A program made the translations under genes and the position numbers. 64,000 nt of DNA, taken from positions 1 to 64,000 of the forward strand of contig JANBVO010000041.1 of NCBI GenBank assembly GCA_030052745.1, in the 5' to 3' direction. The notes beneath the pieces were generated by a model that was given only the letters and a program-made list of their open reading frames with translations, ran no database searches and had not been told where the DNA came from. This DNA is from Pleurostoma richardsiae. Taxonomy: Eukaryota; Ascomycota; Sordariomycetes; Calosphaeriales; Pleurostomataceae. This document shows, piece by piece, positions 44,148-55,095 of this stretch. Every line of letters starts with the position of its first letter. The first letter of the stretch is position 1.

Positions 44148-46972
44148 ATGGCGTCCAATCTCTTCTCCAAACTGGTATCGTCAGGACACCGAGGACCTTT
44201 CTATGAGGGGCTGCAGACAAGGAACCACCCCAACGATGTCGAAGACCGCGCTGGTCATGTACTAGACGAGGAAAACCTGAATCATCAGTTTCAGGACAAC
44301 GACCTTGATCCTCAAACACTTACTGCGGACATAAGTCGCGGCGATTTCCACGTAGGCGACCGCGGACGTACATCGTCTTGGAGGGGCACAATGTTGAGGT
44401 GGCCAACGCAAGACGAGGACGGAGATAACGATGTACCAGCTTCGCTGTTGGTAGAACACCACGAGACAGACTTGCCTCCGCAACGAGCGCCAGAGCGAAA
44501 GACGCGAGCATCGAGGGCCCGAGCTGTTCCCGGGCCGTCGACGAGACCGCCTCAGAGTCGGTGGGACGCAGCACACTCCCAGCCAATACCACACTCGGAG
44601 GAATTCCCGTCGAATATGCTCGGCAGCGGTAGGGCAGTGCCACTTATGGCGAACTTTCTACCTGGGCACGCGCGACAGAAGGCCATGTGGCGATGGGTCA
44701 ACGTATCGAATCTCGATAACTTCATAAAGGATGTCTATGACTACTACCAAGGAAACGGGCTGGGGTGCATCTTGTTTAACCGGCTGTTACATCTCGTGTA
44801 AGATTCCGATGGCGCAGGCCTCTTCCCTGATAAGCGTCCGTTGCTGACAGCACATAGCGAGGTTGTCTTCGTGGCCGTTTTCCTAACGTTCCTCACGCAG
44901 TGCATAGATTATGGACGAATTCCTCATAGCAAATCCATGTCACAGGTTTTGGTACCCCAATGTACGAGAAAGATGTCCGGGCTTTGGAACGTGGGCCTTT
45001 GGGTCTTCGCCTTCTATTTTATCTGGAAAACGATACAGTTCCTTCTTGACCTGCCTCGGCTCCTCAACGTCAGAGACTTCTATATTTACCTTCTCGAGAT
45101 ACCAGGGCATGATATGCAGACTGTATCTTGGCAGGATATCGTTGTTCGCATTATGGCTCTGAGGGATCATAATCCTAGGACAGCAGCTAATCTGACGAGC
45201 GAGCAGCGCAAATGGGTGGGAAGCCAATCCAAAGAAAGACTAGATGCGCACGATATCGCCAATAGGCTGATGAGGCGGGACAACTACCTCATCGCTCTGT
45301 TCAACAAGGACATCCTAGATATATCCATACCGCTCCCCTTCGTCCGTGGGCGCCAGCTTCTGTCCCAGACCCTGGAGTGGACTTTGATCTTCAGCATATT
45401 GGACTTTGTCTTCGACGATCAGGGTCAAGTGAACCAAGAATTTCTCAGAGCCGACCGCCGAGGGGAACTGAGCCGGAAACTGAGGGCGAGATTCATGTTT
45501 GCAGGGTTCATGAATCTCGCGCTAGCGCCTTTTCTGGCCGGATATCTCGTCATTGTCTATTTCCTGACCTACTTCTACGTATGTGAGGAGGAGTCTGCTG
45601 CCTTTCCATGAATCTGATCGCTGACACCCCTGCTCGATAGGAATACAGAGAAAACCCTTCGGCGCTTGGCGCCCGCAGTTATACTCCTCTGGCACAGTGG
45701 AAATTTCGGGAGTTTAATGAGCTGCCTCATCTCTTTAGGGAGCGCCTCAACATGTCATACCCGTTTGCAACACGTTACATCGACCAATTCCCCAAGGTCA
45801 ACATAGAGCGCCTTGCTCGCACCGTCGCTTTCATCTCCGGCGCCATCGTCACGGTCCTGGCTATTGCGTCTCTGATTGATCCTGAGATGTTTCTAAGCTT
45901 TGAGGTTACACACGATCGGACGGTCCTATTTTATCTCGGGGTCTTCGGGGCCGTGTATGGAACCGCTCGGAACAATATCTCGGCTGACAGCACTGTGTTC
46001 GATCCGGAATACGCTCTCAGGCGGGTTATCGAATATACTCACTACAGCCCCGACCACTGGGTGGGCCGGCTACATAGCCCAGATGTGAAGAAGGAGTTCT
46101 CAGAGCTATATAAGGTAAAAGTGGTGATTTTTATCGAGGAGATCCTGAGCATCCTGATCACGCCCCTCATCCTATTTACTAGCTTGCCCAAGTCGAGCGA
46201 CGAGGTTGTCGATTTCTTCCGGGAATTTACCATCCACGTGGACGGGTTGGGGTACGTGTGCTCCTTCGCGGTATTCGACTTTAAGAAAGGGGTTGGGATT
46301 TCCAAGCAAACACGCGACAATGGGGACCTTCGTGATGACTATTATTCCACGAAGCATGGAAAAATGGCGGCGTCGTATTACGGATTTTTAGACAACTACG
46401 TCATCAACCCGAAGACTGGCATACCCGGGCACCTGCCACCAAGCAGCCGGAATCATTTCCATCCGCCGCCCGCATTTCCCGGACTGAACTCTCCAACGCT
46501 GGCAGCGGAGATGCAAGCGCCCCGACTGGGTCGTGGTGAGCAGGCAAGGAGCCGGGCGCCTGGAGGGCTGTCTCAGGCCAACCGTACTCCACGGCCTGCA
46601 CCGGTCCCGTCGCAACCTTCTCCCATGGCGTCGATCCTCTTGGATCCCCATCACCAGCCTGCAGCGCCGGTTTTTGAGATTAAAAGCACGCCCAGATCTC
46701 GCCAAGCACGGGGCGGATACCAGGGTGATAGTCATATCATCGAAGAGTCTGCAGAAGACGCCGCGGATGTGGACAAGATGAAGCACGAGATTGCGGAATC
46801 GATACACGAGAGTGGGCATGACCTAGACCAGTCGGCGTGGCAGACGTCCCCGACCAAGCCACTTAGCCGCGACAATAGCAGTGTCGGTTCAGACGAGCCG
46901 GATATTGGTGTCTTGGGGTTGATGTACCAGTTCCAGCATCATATGAACCAGAGGACTGGCGCAATTCGATGA
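44148..46972 (+). CDS. ATG9: Autophagy lipid scramblase ATG9
   Basis: Multispanning membrane protein on Golgi-derived vesicles that seeds the phagophore and scrambles lipids supplied by ATG2. Exons are 44148-44797, 44858-45578 and 45641-46972, coding 900 residues. A disordered N-terminal about 180 residues is followed by the core motif KAMWRWVNVSNLDNF and DVYDYYQGNGLGCILFNR. Membrane segments include VVFVAVFLTFLTQCIDYG, LWVFAFYFIWKTIQFLLDL, LAPFLAGYLVIVYFLTYFY, VAFISGAIVTVLAIASLI and EEILSILITPLILFTSL. Family signatures such as DNYLIALFNKDILD, FREFNELPHLFRERL, YGTARNNIS and GKMAASYYGFLDNY are present. The long proline/serine-rich C-terminus is usual for filamentous fungi. Confidence 0.95.
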
Positions 46973-48740
46973 ACGTGCCCCGTCCTTCTTGGGTTGGTCA
47001 CCTTGGGAAAACCTCCGCAGCAAGCCTTCATGTTTACTACAGAAGCATTGCCATGCCTTGGGTGTCTTGTTCGTAGGCGTGTTAGTTTATGCTGCGTTTT
47101 GGTGCATTGATCGTAACAACTGGCTTCCTGGTAGGTAGTGAGGCACGTTTCTCTACTTCTATAAGTAAATCACCACCTGGACCTCAGTCACCAACTCTGC
47201 TGTTCAGCTTAATGTACGAGACGAGTAATCGCCCAAGATGGTCAGTTGGCTTATTACTCGTCAGCAGTATTGGAGCTTCTTCGCAGATTGAAGATATCTA
47301 CCTATACTTAAATGCTAACTACCTACTTACCTCCGCACTTACGGTCCCTGAATGAATACAGGGAGTGCGCCCTGGTGGTTTGTACAGTACCATTCCTCCG
47401 CTTCCATGAACTCAAGACGCGGATGTACATACCATAATGCTCCGTACATTTCTCTACATCATCACAGCTATCCAGCCTTTTGCTGTATCTTGCAAGTCGC
47501 TCGGCTGACTAAACGCGTTTGTGACGGACGGTCAGGCAGATATGCCTCAAGGGCGCGCATTTTGCTCTCGTCCGAGTCGGACATACGAGATCATTCTTTC
47601 AGCGGATCGGGTTACTTAGGCACGGAGTATATGTCATGAATTGTCGTCGGGGACTCCGCTGTATCTCCGCAGTTGTTATTAGCAATCATCCGTACTATGA
47701 CAGCGGGAAATTCAAGCTCCGGTACGGAGTACTCTTTCTGTCCGAAGAGTGATGGGAAGTTAACGCGCGTGAGATATTGCCAATCAAAGCTGGCAATACG
47801 TTGACTTCATGAACTTCGTACGTACTCGCCCCAGGGTACCTTAACGTGACTGTAAACTCCTCACCATATGCTGGACGAATAGTTATCAGCAGGTGCTGCG
47901 ACGTCTCAGGGTTACGGGTTTGACACCTAGGTATATTCTTTTTCTTCTCTCCCATCGCCATCACCTGTCAGGCTCCTAATGTGGATTAGAGTATGGACAA
48001 GTACGTGCCCACCGCCTGCACTGTGATGAGGTCGGGTGCCAGGTAAGAGCTCTACCTACCTACCTTACATACCTAGGGAGGTACCTCGGTCGGCGCCAAA
48101 AGGTTCCGGAGATACCTATCTCTGCTGAGAAGCAGCCCAGCCAACCATGCCCAAGGGTACTTAAGTAAGACATAGGTACCTGTACGGACGAGGTAGGCGA
48201 CGCAACCAGCGTGAAGCGGGTCACAGTACCGCGGGCGCGAGCTTAACGCAGCCTGACTACCTACCTAGGTACCTATGTATCTTAATCAGCTCCCCCGACC
48301 TCCGACCGTAACCCGACCGTCCGTTGCGTTGCGCCTGTCAATTTTTCTGTGACCTCAAGGTGTTATTGTCTACTACGAACCTTTTGCAAAGACACCCATT
48401 GCCCTTGTTGCGCATTCAGCGGCATCTCTTCTGTCCAATTCCTCATTTCCTCTTGTCTATCGGAACCCCAATCGACACCACAGGGGATAGACGGCTGAGT
48501 CTGGACGTACCCGAGAGCAGCACATCGCCATTTGCCCCCAGATCCGTCATCGACTCGACAACCGAATAACCGTGTCAAGACCGAAGCCCGGCGAATTCAA
48601 ATTGCGGTTTGCCCAAGTTGCGAAGCCGACGCACAAGCGTACAAAGCTTCCACATCATATTTCTACGGCGGTCGTTCCACATCGCCAATCTGGATCTTCA
48701 GGCCAAGCCCTACGGCGAAGCATCTGCCGCTGTGGCCCAG
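46973..48740. other. Long spacer between ATG9 and the mitoferrin gene
   Basis: About 1.8 kb. It is rich in dispersed intergenic motifs: GGTACGGAGTACTC near 47717, CTCTACCTACC and TACATACCTAGGGAGG near 48051-48084, and CTACCTACCTAGGTACC at about 48258-48274. A minus ORF at 47695-47964 overlaps one such motif and is not called. Nothing else is recognised. Confidence 0.45.
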
Positions 48741-50128
48741 ATGGCCCAGCCAAATGCCGAGCCCATCGAGGACTATGAGTTGGTTTCTCCATCAGCCTTT
48801 TCTGTCCTTATTGTGAGCCTATCAAGTGCTGATGCCGGTCTTTGATGCAGCTATGAATCGCTTCCCCCCAACTTTTCCCTCCTGCAAAATATGGCCGCCG
48901 GTGCTTTTGCCGGGATCGCCGTTTGTCCTTACCGCCTACTTGTCTCGTCTAAACGGCTTGCCTGACGAGATTCCCAGGAACACACTGTCATGTATCCCAT
49001 CGACGCGATCAAGGTATGGGAACACGGTATTGCTCTATAGCGTCGGACTAAATTAGCTGACTACTGTGTAGACTCGCATGCAGATCCTAAATCCATCTCC
49101 CTCCGCGGTCTACAACGGCATGATTCAGGGGACATACCGGATAGCTAGCGGAGAGGGAATCTTAAGTCTGTGGCGTGGTATGTCTAGCGTTGTTGTTGGT
49201 GCAGGTAAGACAACTGGTACAACCTCTTTGGGGACGTACGGAATATGCACTAAGCGGATGGCTACAAGGACCTGCGCATGCCGTATACTTCGCCACGTAC
49301 GAGGCCGTCAAGCACTTGATGGGGGGGAATCAGCCTGGCGTGCACCATCCCCTCGCTGCCGGTTAGTATGAGACTCAGGCTCTTATCGTTGATCCTGGCC
49401 TCCCTTGCGGATGAGACCTAACCACAGCCTTTATCTAGCCACCAGCGGTGCTTGTGCAACGATCGCAAGCGACGCGCTTATGAACCCGTTCGATGGTAAG
49501 ATTTCGGTACCGTGGCCCCTCTTAAGGCATTCTCTAGGCTAATCCTTAACCAGTCATAAAGCAGAGGATGCAGATCAAGAACTCCAGCAAGATGTACCGG
49601 TCGATGTTCGACTGCGCCAAGTTTGTGTATCGGACGGAGGGGTTGTCGGCTTTCTATGTCTCTTACCCGACAACTCTCTCCATGACGGTGCCATTCACGG
49701 CCCTGCAATTCCTCGCCTACGAATCGATATCGACGACCATGAACCCCACAAAGTCATACGACCCCTTGACGCACTGTTTAGCTGGCGCTGTGGCCGGTGG
49801 CTTTGCGGCCGCTCTCACAACTCCTATGGATGTGATTAAGACTATGTTGCAGACACGCGGCACAGCTCAAGATCCTGAGCTGCGGGTGGTGAACAGTTTT
49901 ACGGCTGGCTGCCGTCTACTATACAGAAGAGAAGGTCTCCGAGGCTTCTTCAAGGGTGTCCGCCCTCGGGTTGTCACCACTATGCCCAGCACTGCGATAT
50001 GTTGGTCAGCCTATGAAGCTTCTAAGTGAGTGTTCGGGCTGATGAGGACTGATGACCTACGTTGGCGCTGTTGTGCTGACATTGTTATTCCTAGGGCCTA
50101 TTTCATCCGGCAGAATGACACTGCTTGA
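48741..50128 (+). CDS. MRS4: Mitochondrial iron carrier, mitoferrin (MRS3/MRS4 type)
   Basis: Inner-membrane carrier that imports ferrous iron for Fe-S cluster and haem synthesis. Eight exons (48741-48778, 48851-48920, 48978-49013, 49072-49204, 49269-49361, 49439-49495, 49554-50025, 50095-50128) code 310 residues. All phases agree. The three carrier signatures are YPIDAIKTRMQ, NPFDVIKQRMQ and TPMDVIKTMLQ, one per repeat. The N-terminal DYESLPPNFSLLQNMAAGAFAG and GPAHAVYFATYEAVK are typical of mitoferrins. The start at ATG 48741 gives a short matrix-side N-terminus; an in-frame ATG at 48609 would add 44 residues. The intron 1 and 2 donors (GTTGGT, GTTTGT) are weak. Confidence 0.92.
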
Positions 50129-51868
50129 CGTCGTCGGCTCGAGTCAAGGTGACTCACCTGCGGTAGTCGGTGCGACATCGAGCATCGTGACCTGCAGCCT
50201 TTATTTTATGGATAAAACACGTTTCGACGATCTGTTGCATGACCGATTCCTGCCATCGGCAACTCGCTCTGCAAAATCCCACACCCGCGTTGACATGATT
50301 GTCGCCGTCTCAAATCGTTGTGCCGTACATGGCTGAGTGTTTCCTGCTCAATATGCTGGCCTTCGAGGATTGATAACCGAAAATGCCGATGGTGTCAGGG
50401 AACCATGTGTATATAATCATCATTAGGTGCCTGGAGTGTGTCGGGCTCTAGGGCTCGTTTCTCGGATGGACCGGGCTGGGGCGTTAAGTCATTCTGCGGT
50501 GGTTCAAGTTGGGAGCTTGAAATGTACCATACGCCACACTATAAGAGGCTCTCGCGAGCGTCTGTGGAGTGCGCCTCGAATGGTCAGACGCGCCGATTAA
50601 TTATGCGTCGCAGCATGTCCGTTGCGTATTAGCACCCACAATGTATGCTGGTTCTGACGGTACACACATGGCCCCATCCAGTTCAAGTAAGGTGTATATA
50701 TCTGCACTGTACTCCGTGAGCACGTGTACCACTCACTGGGCACCTCTTAAGGTAGACTAAACTACGTTACGCGGCCATGGGTATTTGCAATCTAAACAAG
50801 AACCTAATGTGTGGGGAAGGAGACCTTGAGCAACTGGTAACCGTTCTGAACCTTCGACTACGAGATAGGGTGCATCAGCTTGGGCAGTCAGTTAGCAGTG
50901 GCGGGTTTGCGGCCGCGCAGCTTCATCGAGCCTGAGGATTAGAGCACACCCGATGGTTCTCTTCCTCCGCCGCCAACCCAACAAGAAGGGAAAGAAAAGA
51001 GAACGGAGGGAAAAAAAGAGAGGGGAGAAGAGGAACAGACCTCCACAAATGTTTCGCCAGTAGTGACCAAGGCCATCTCTCTGAGACTTGAGATCGCGTC
51101 CATATTGCAAAGTACATACATAAGATATCTATACACCTACTGTACCTGGACGCTATTGCGTTTCGTGAGACATTCTCTTGAGATGGAACCGGCGTGATGG
51201 TTTAGCCGAGGCCACAACGGCAAGGAGAGCTCTCATCCGCATACTGTTCAACGGCACATGAAGGGCCTTCGACTCCACGCGATCTAGGATATATCTGCTG
51301 CCTGATCGCGTGGGATATGTGACAGCTCTCGTAACCATGTAGTATGCGGCTTCCTCCCGTGCTTGGGACGGACAAAGAGGTAGTGCGCACTCCGGAATGG
51401 GGACAGCATCTCTAGGTGCTCGAGGCAGGGAAAGCTGGCCAGGAGCACGTAGATGACCAAGGCTACACTTCTCAAAAGCCCGTCGCCTTGTTCGGGTACG
51501 CTGTCTCTGTAGTCACATCACTCGAGAGAGCCCAGCAAATTTCGAAGGGCGGCTGTGGTCTCAACATAAGGTCGCGTCCAGGCTAGGGATCCTATCGGCC
51601 CGAGCTGTTCTCTACCATATCAGGTGGAGGTAATACGTACATAATGAGAAAGAGCGAATAGAGGTGAGGCACCGTTCCCTGGCGTACTATGGCGGAGAGG
51701 GGGAGGGGATTGATTAAGATTCTCTACTAAGTGAGTCAGGACAGTGATCGGTGCGACTGCATCGTCAATCATTCGTTCTATTCAGACTTGCATTGCACAA
51801 AGGTAAGTCATGACCGAGAACACCAAAACTCCTACCATGCCCTTAGAAACGCTGACATATGTGGCCAT
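50129..51868. other. Long tail-to-tail spacer with a polypurine tract
   Basis: About 1.7 kb between two convergent genes. A strong purine tract on the plus strand at about 50979-51036 (A/G-only runs such as GGAGGGAAAAAAAGAGAGGG) is the main feature. GTACTCCGTGAG occurs near 50709. Overlapping short ORFs show no motif. No RNA gene is recognised. Confidence 0.45.
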
Positions 51869-53516
51869 CTAACCACCAAAAGGGAAGCCTCCGCCGGAGC
51901 CAAACTTGAACTGGAACTGTTGACCCTGACCGCCCTGTCGAAACATGAAGGGTTGGCCGCCGCCGCCGCTGCCGAACGGGCTGCCTTGGAACGGATTCTG
52001 TTGTTCGTGCGAGTTCGGGTCATCACCTCTGTCAAACCTCGCCCTGAGCTCTGGGTCGCTCAGCACTTCATATGCCTCGTTGATTGCTGCCATCTTCTTC
52101 TCTGCCACTTCCTTTGTTAGGCCTTGCTTTGCAGCTTTGTCCGGGTGATGTTGCTTTGACAATTTCCTATAGGCTGACTTGATCTGTCTCTCATCGGCGT
52201 CGTGTGCGACCCCCAGGACCTTGTAATAATCCTTTGTCTTGCTTCGCTTAAGCGCTATCTGCGCTTTTTGCATCAAAGGATTGACTAGGTCCTGCTTGTC
52301 TGGGCGTACCTCGCCGGCGCGCTTCAGGGAAGCAATAGCTTGCTCCAACTCATCGGCTGCCAGCTGCGAGTCTGCTTGGCTTAGCAGACCGTAGAAGGAG
52401 TCACTATCGAGCTCGAGAGCTTCCGCGCAATATTCTTTGGCCTTCTTGCTGTTCATCTAGGAGAAATTGCGTTAGAACACTTGACAATGCCTACAGCAAT
52501 CATACCATGATGGCAGAACATACCTCATAGAACCCCTGACAAGCGAAACCTACGAGTGTCGCGATGAGCTTATTCGGTGCCGCCCCGGGTATCGTTCCAT
52601 CATCACGCAAAGCCTGAACCTGACTCTTGACATCCTTAATGAGGCCTTGCTCATCCTCAGAAGAGACAAGCATGCGCACAGCTGTCATCGGCTGCTTCTT
52701 CTCAAGAGCTCTGATGATATCTCCATGAGCTTTCTCGATCGCTTTCTCTTGCTTCAGGAGCCGCCTGCAGGCCTTGGAGTCCGGATCCGAATGCAAGCAC
52801 TTGCGTATCTGAGATATCCCATTTTGAAGATCGCCCAAAGCAAAGAAGGTGACAGCTGAGATCGTTATGTGCGGGGTAATATCGCCAGGCTTCATCTGAA
52901 GGATGTGGTGCAGGTCGCCCATGCCCTCCTCCACCTCGCCTCGGGCAAAGCGGCAGCGCGACCGCAATTGACGGAGAGAGACTGACCGGCTAGCAATCAT
53001 GATCGCAATGCCGGCATGATTGATGCAGTCCTCAAAATTGCCGTTCTGCTCGGCAGTCTCAGCCAGGGTGGCGGCACCCTGCGCCTCCATTATCTCATCC
53101 ATCTCCTTAGAGCCTGGCCCTTTCCTCGCCATCATGAGTTGTTCCCTCGCCCCATCCCAGTCTGCGATCCTCGCCTTCAGCTTTCCTAGCTGGACATGCG
53201 CGCCCTCGAAGCCGGGTTTGAGGGCGATGACCTTGTTGAAATCATCGGTGGCCTGTGCTGTTCGGCCCAAAGAGAGGTGCGTGGTCGCGCGTTTGAAATA
53301 GGTAAGATAGTCAGAGGGATCTCGGGATAAGGCAGCATCGTAATACACCAGAGCATCACTGGTCTCGCCTCTCGCCAGGTGGCTGTGCGCCGATGATAGT
53401 AGGGATGAGATGGGCGTGTCAACGGGAATATCCTGCCCAGAGAGTGCTACAACCACAGGCACCGACGGAGACAAAACACCAGCCGCGAGGACGAACGCCG
53501 ATAATCGAATCAGCAT
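51869..53516 (-). CDS. ER-lumenal DnaJ-TPR co-chaperone (DNAJC3/P58IPK type)
   Basis: Exons are 53516-52524 and 52456-51869, coding 526 residues. A signal peptide (MLIRLSAFVLAAGVLSPS) leads into TPR repeats from about residue 35 (SSAHSHLARGETSDALVYYDAAL, LTYFKRATTHLSLGR and further units to about residue 390). A J domain follows at about 405-470, starting DYYKVLGVAHDADERQ with HPD at residues 435-437. The C-terminus is Gly/Phe/Gln-rich (PFQGSPFGSGGGGQPF...). This domain order is that of P58IPK, which binds unfolded ER proteins and stimulates BiP. No KDEL-type tail is seen. Start 53516 is the first ATG; the in-frame codons upstream are not ATG. Confidence 0.88.
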
Positions 53517-54106
53517 TATGCCGCAGGCGACGATGCCTTGAAGGCACAAGAGGGGGTTAAGATCAAGCAGGAAGCGTCGTTGAAAAGCCGGGAGAAACGA
53601 TGCGAGGAAGAGATGGATAATAGACGATCATTTCTTGAAGAGCGGATGGAGTTGGGAACGATCACTGTCTCCACCTTTCATTGAAAGTTGTCCTTTCGCG
53701 CCTGGATACTCGGGTGTGGTACCCAGGTACCTAGCTTACTTACGTAATCTCCGCCCTCGAACCCGTACTGCCTTACCTATATCTATCCGTGATGGATGTT
53801 TCATTTCATCGATCGGTGGCCATTCAGTCCGTAATATCTCTCCTTAATAGTTAATATCTAGGGAAAATCACAGCACAGTATTCTTCATGGTTATACGAAA
53901 GTTGGCCGAGATCCCTAGCGCGGTGCCGTACGGCGTGTTCCGTACCTGCCTTACCTATCTAGGTACCCGGTACCTAGGTACCAGGGTTGGCGATAGCGCT
54001 CCGTAGGTTCGTACGTACCTAACTTATGACTCTTAAAACGTGACTGTATCCCGCAGAGGCCGGCGACTCGACGCCTACCTCAGATCCTCAGCACCAGAAA
54101 GTCGTG
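53517..54106. promoter_or_regulatory. Divergent promoter region, DNAJC3-like and HAUS1-like genes
   Basis: About 590 bp between opposed start codons. It contains a dense motif cluster at about 53946-53983, including TATCTAGGTACCCGGTACC and TACCTAGGTACC, plus CGCTCCGTAGG near 53998. No gene is seen. Confidence 0.55.
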
Positions 54107-55039
54107 ATGTCGTACCTTTCCGAAACAACTGCCATTTTCTCTCCATCAATCGCGCGGCTCGCCGCGTCCGCGGCCAAGGACTGGAGCTACATCGACAGCT
54201 GGTTAGCAGTAAAGTTCCACGGTCGCGCCGGGCCGTCCTTTGAGCGCAACCCTGAAACGCTAAAGGCTTTACTGGCATTGGTTACCGTTAATGAGGCAGC
54301 CGATGAGGATCGCGATCTCGTTCTTCGCCTCAATGCCATAGCACTGCAGGAGCTGAATGCGGCGACTGATAGAGGTTATGCCGACGAGCCTGTGGACGCG
54401 ACCAGCGTCGACAGGCGTGCCCCTCAAACGGACATTCTCATCACTCTTGGCAGCGCTCTAACCGGAGAGGGCAAGATTGGCCTAGACACACTGACATCTG
54501 TCACTGTTGATGCCGGTCTGGCACATCCCGACCCGGAGGGCATAGGTCGGTGGGTGATTGACTTGCACGCAGAGATGTGCGACTTGGAGCAAGTAACCGA
54601 GCGCTTCACCGCCGTCCAGCGGCTCATCGTGTCAGAAGCTGAAAAGCTGGACACCGTCATCCGAGAGCTACAAGGAGATGGCTATCGGCCCTCATCTGAT
54701 CTGGCCAAGCATAATTTGGATGTGCAGCGGAGGCTCAAATCCATGACGTCTAGGGTTCCTGAAGTGAAGGATAAAGTTTCTGGGGGCGCGAGCTATGTCA
54801 GTCAGCCGCAGCACAGGGTTGAGCAAGTCAAGGTTGAGGAAGACGAGTATCTGACGCTGGTCGCTTTGAAGAAGCAGCTTCGAGCTATGGTTGGGGCGTT
54901 TGAAGGCCTCCCACCAGATTCGCAGCTGGCGCGGCAGAAGCTTGAAGATCTGCGCGCTGGACTGCGATCAATCACTTGGCGCAGAGACGCTGTGTTCGAG
55001 GGCCTAGTGGAGCAAGAGTCGCCATATAAGAGACGCTGA
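54107..55039 (+). CDS. HAUS1: HAUS augmin-like complex subunit 1 homologue
   Basis: Single exon, 310 residues, mostly alpha-helical and coiled-coil. The start MSYLSETTAIFSPSIARLAASAAKDWSYIDSWL and the block SFERNPETLKALLALVTVNEAADEDRDL are, from memory, typical of the fungal HAUS1 family. Later heptad-rich segments (LHAEMCDLEQVTERFTAVQ, LALKKQLRAM-like helix and C-terminal KLEDLRAGLRSITWRRDAVF) fit a rod. Augmin recruits gamma-tubulin to existing microtubules in animals, plants and some fungi. Assignment rests on motif memory, so a different coiled-coil family is possible. It is tail-to-tail with VAC14, only 56 bp apart. Confidence 0.62.
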   Translation: MSYLSETTAIFSPSIARLAASAAKDWSYIDSWLAVKFHGRAGPSFERNPETLKALLALVTVNEAADEDRDLVLRLNAIALQELNAATDRGYADEPVDATSVDRRAPQTDILITLGSALTGEGKIGLDTLTSVTVDAGLAHPDPEGIGRWVIDLHAEMCDLEQVTERFTAVQRLIVSEAEKLDTVIRELQGDGYRPSSDLAKHNLDVQRRLKSMTSRVPEVKDKVSGGASYVSQPQHRVEQVKVEEDEYLTLVALKKQLRAMVGAFEGLPPDSQLARQKLEDLRAGLRSITWRRDAVFEGLVEQESPYKRR

Positions 55040-55095
55040 TTCAGTCAAAAACGTTGGGTTGTCACATACGAAATGCTATTGTCACCTACTCCCCG

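Noticed and set aside
47695-47964. Minus ORF of 89 codons with a fairly natural composition
   Set aside because: It overlaps dispersed intergenic motifs, has no recognisable family, and no exon context was found.
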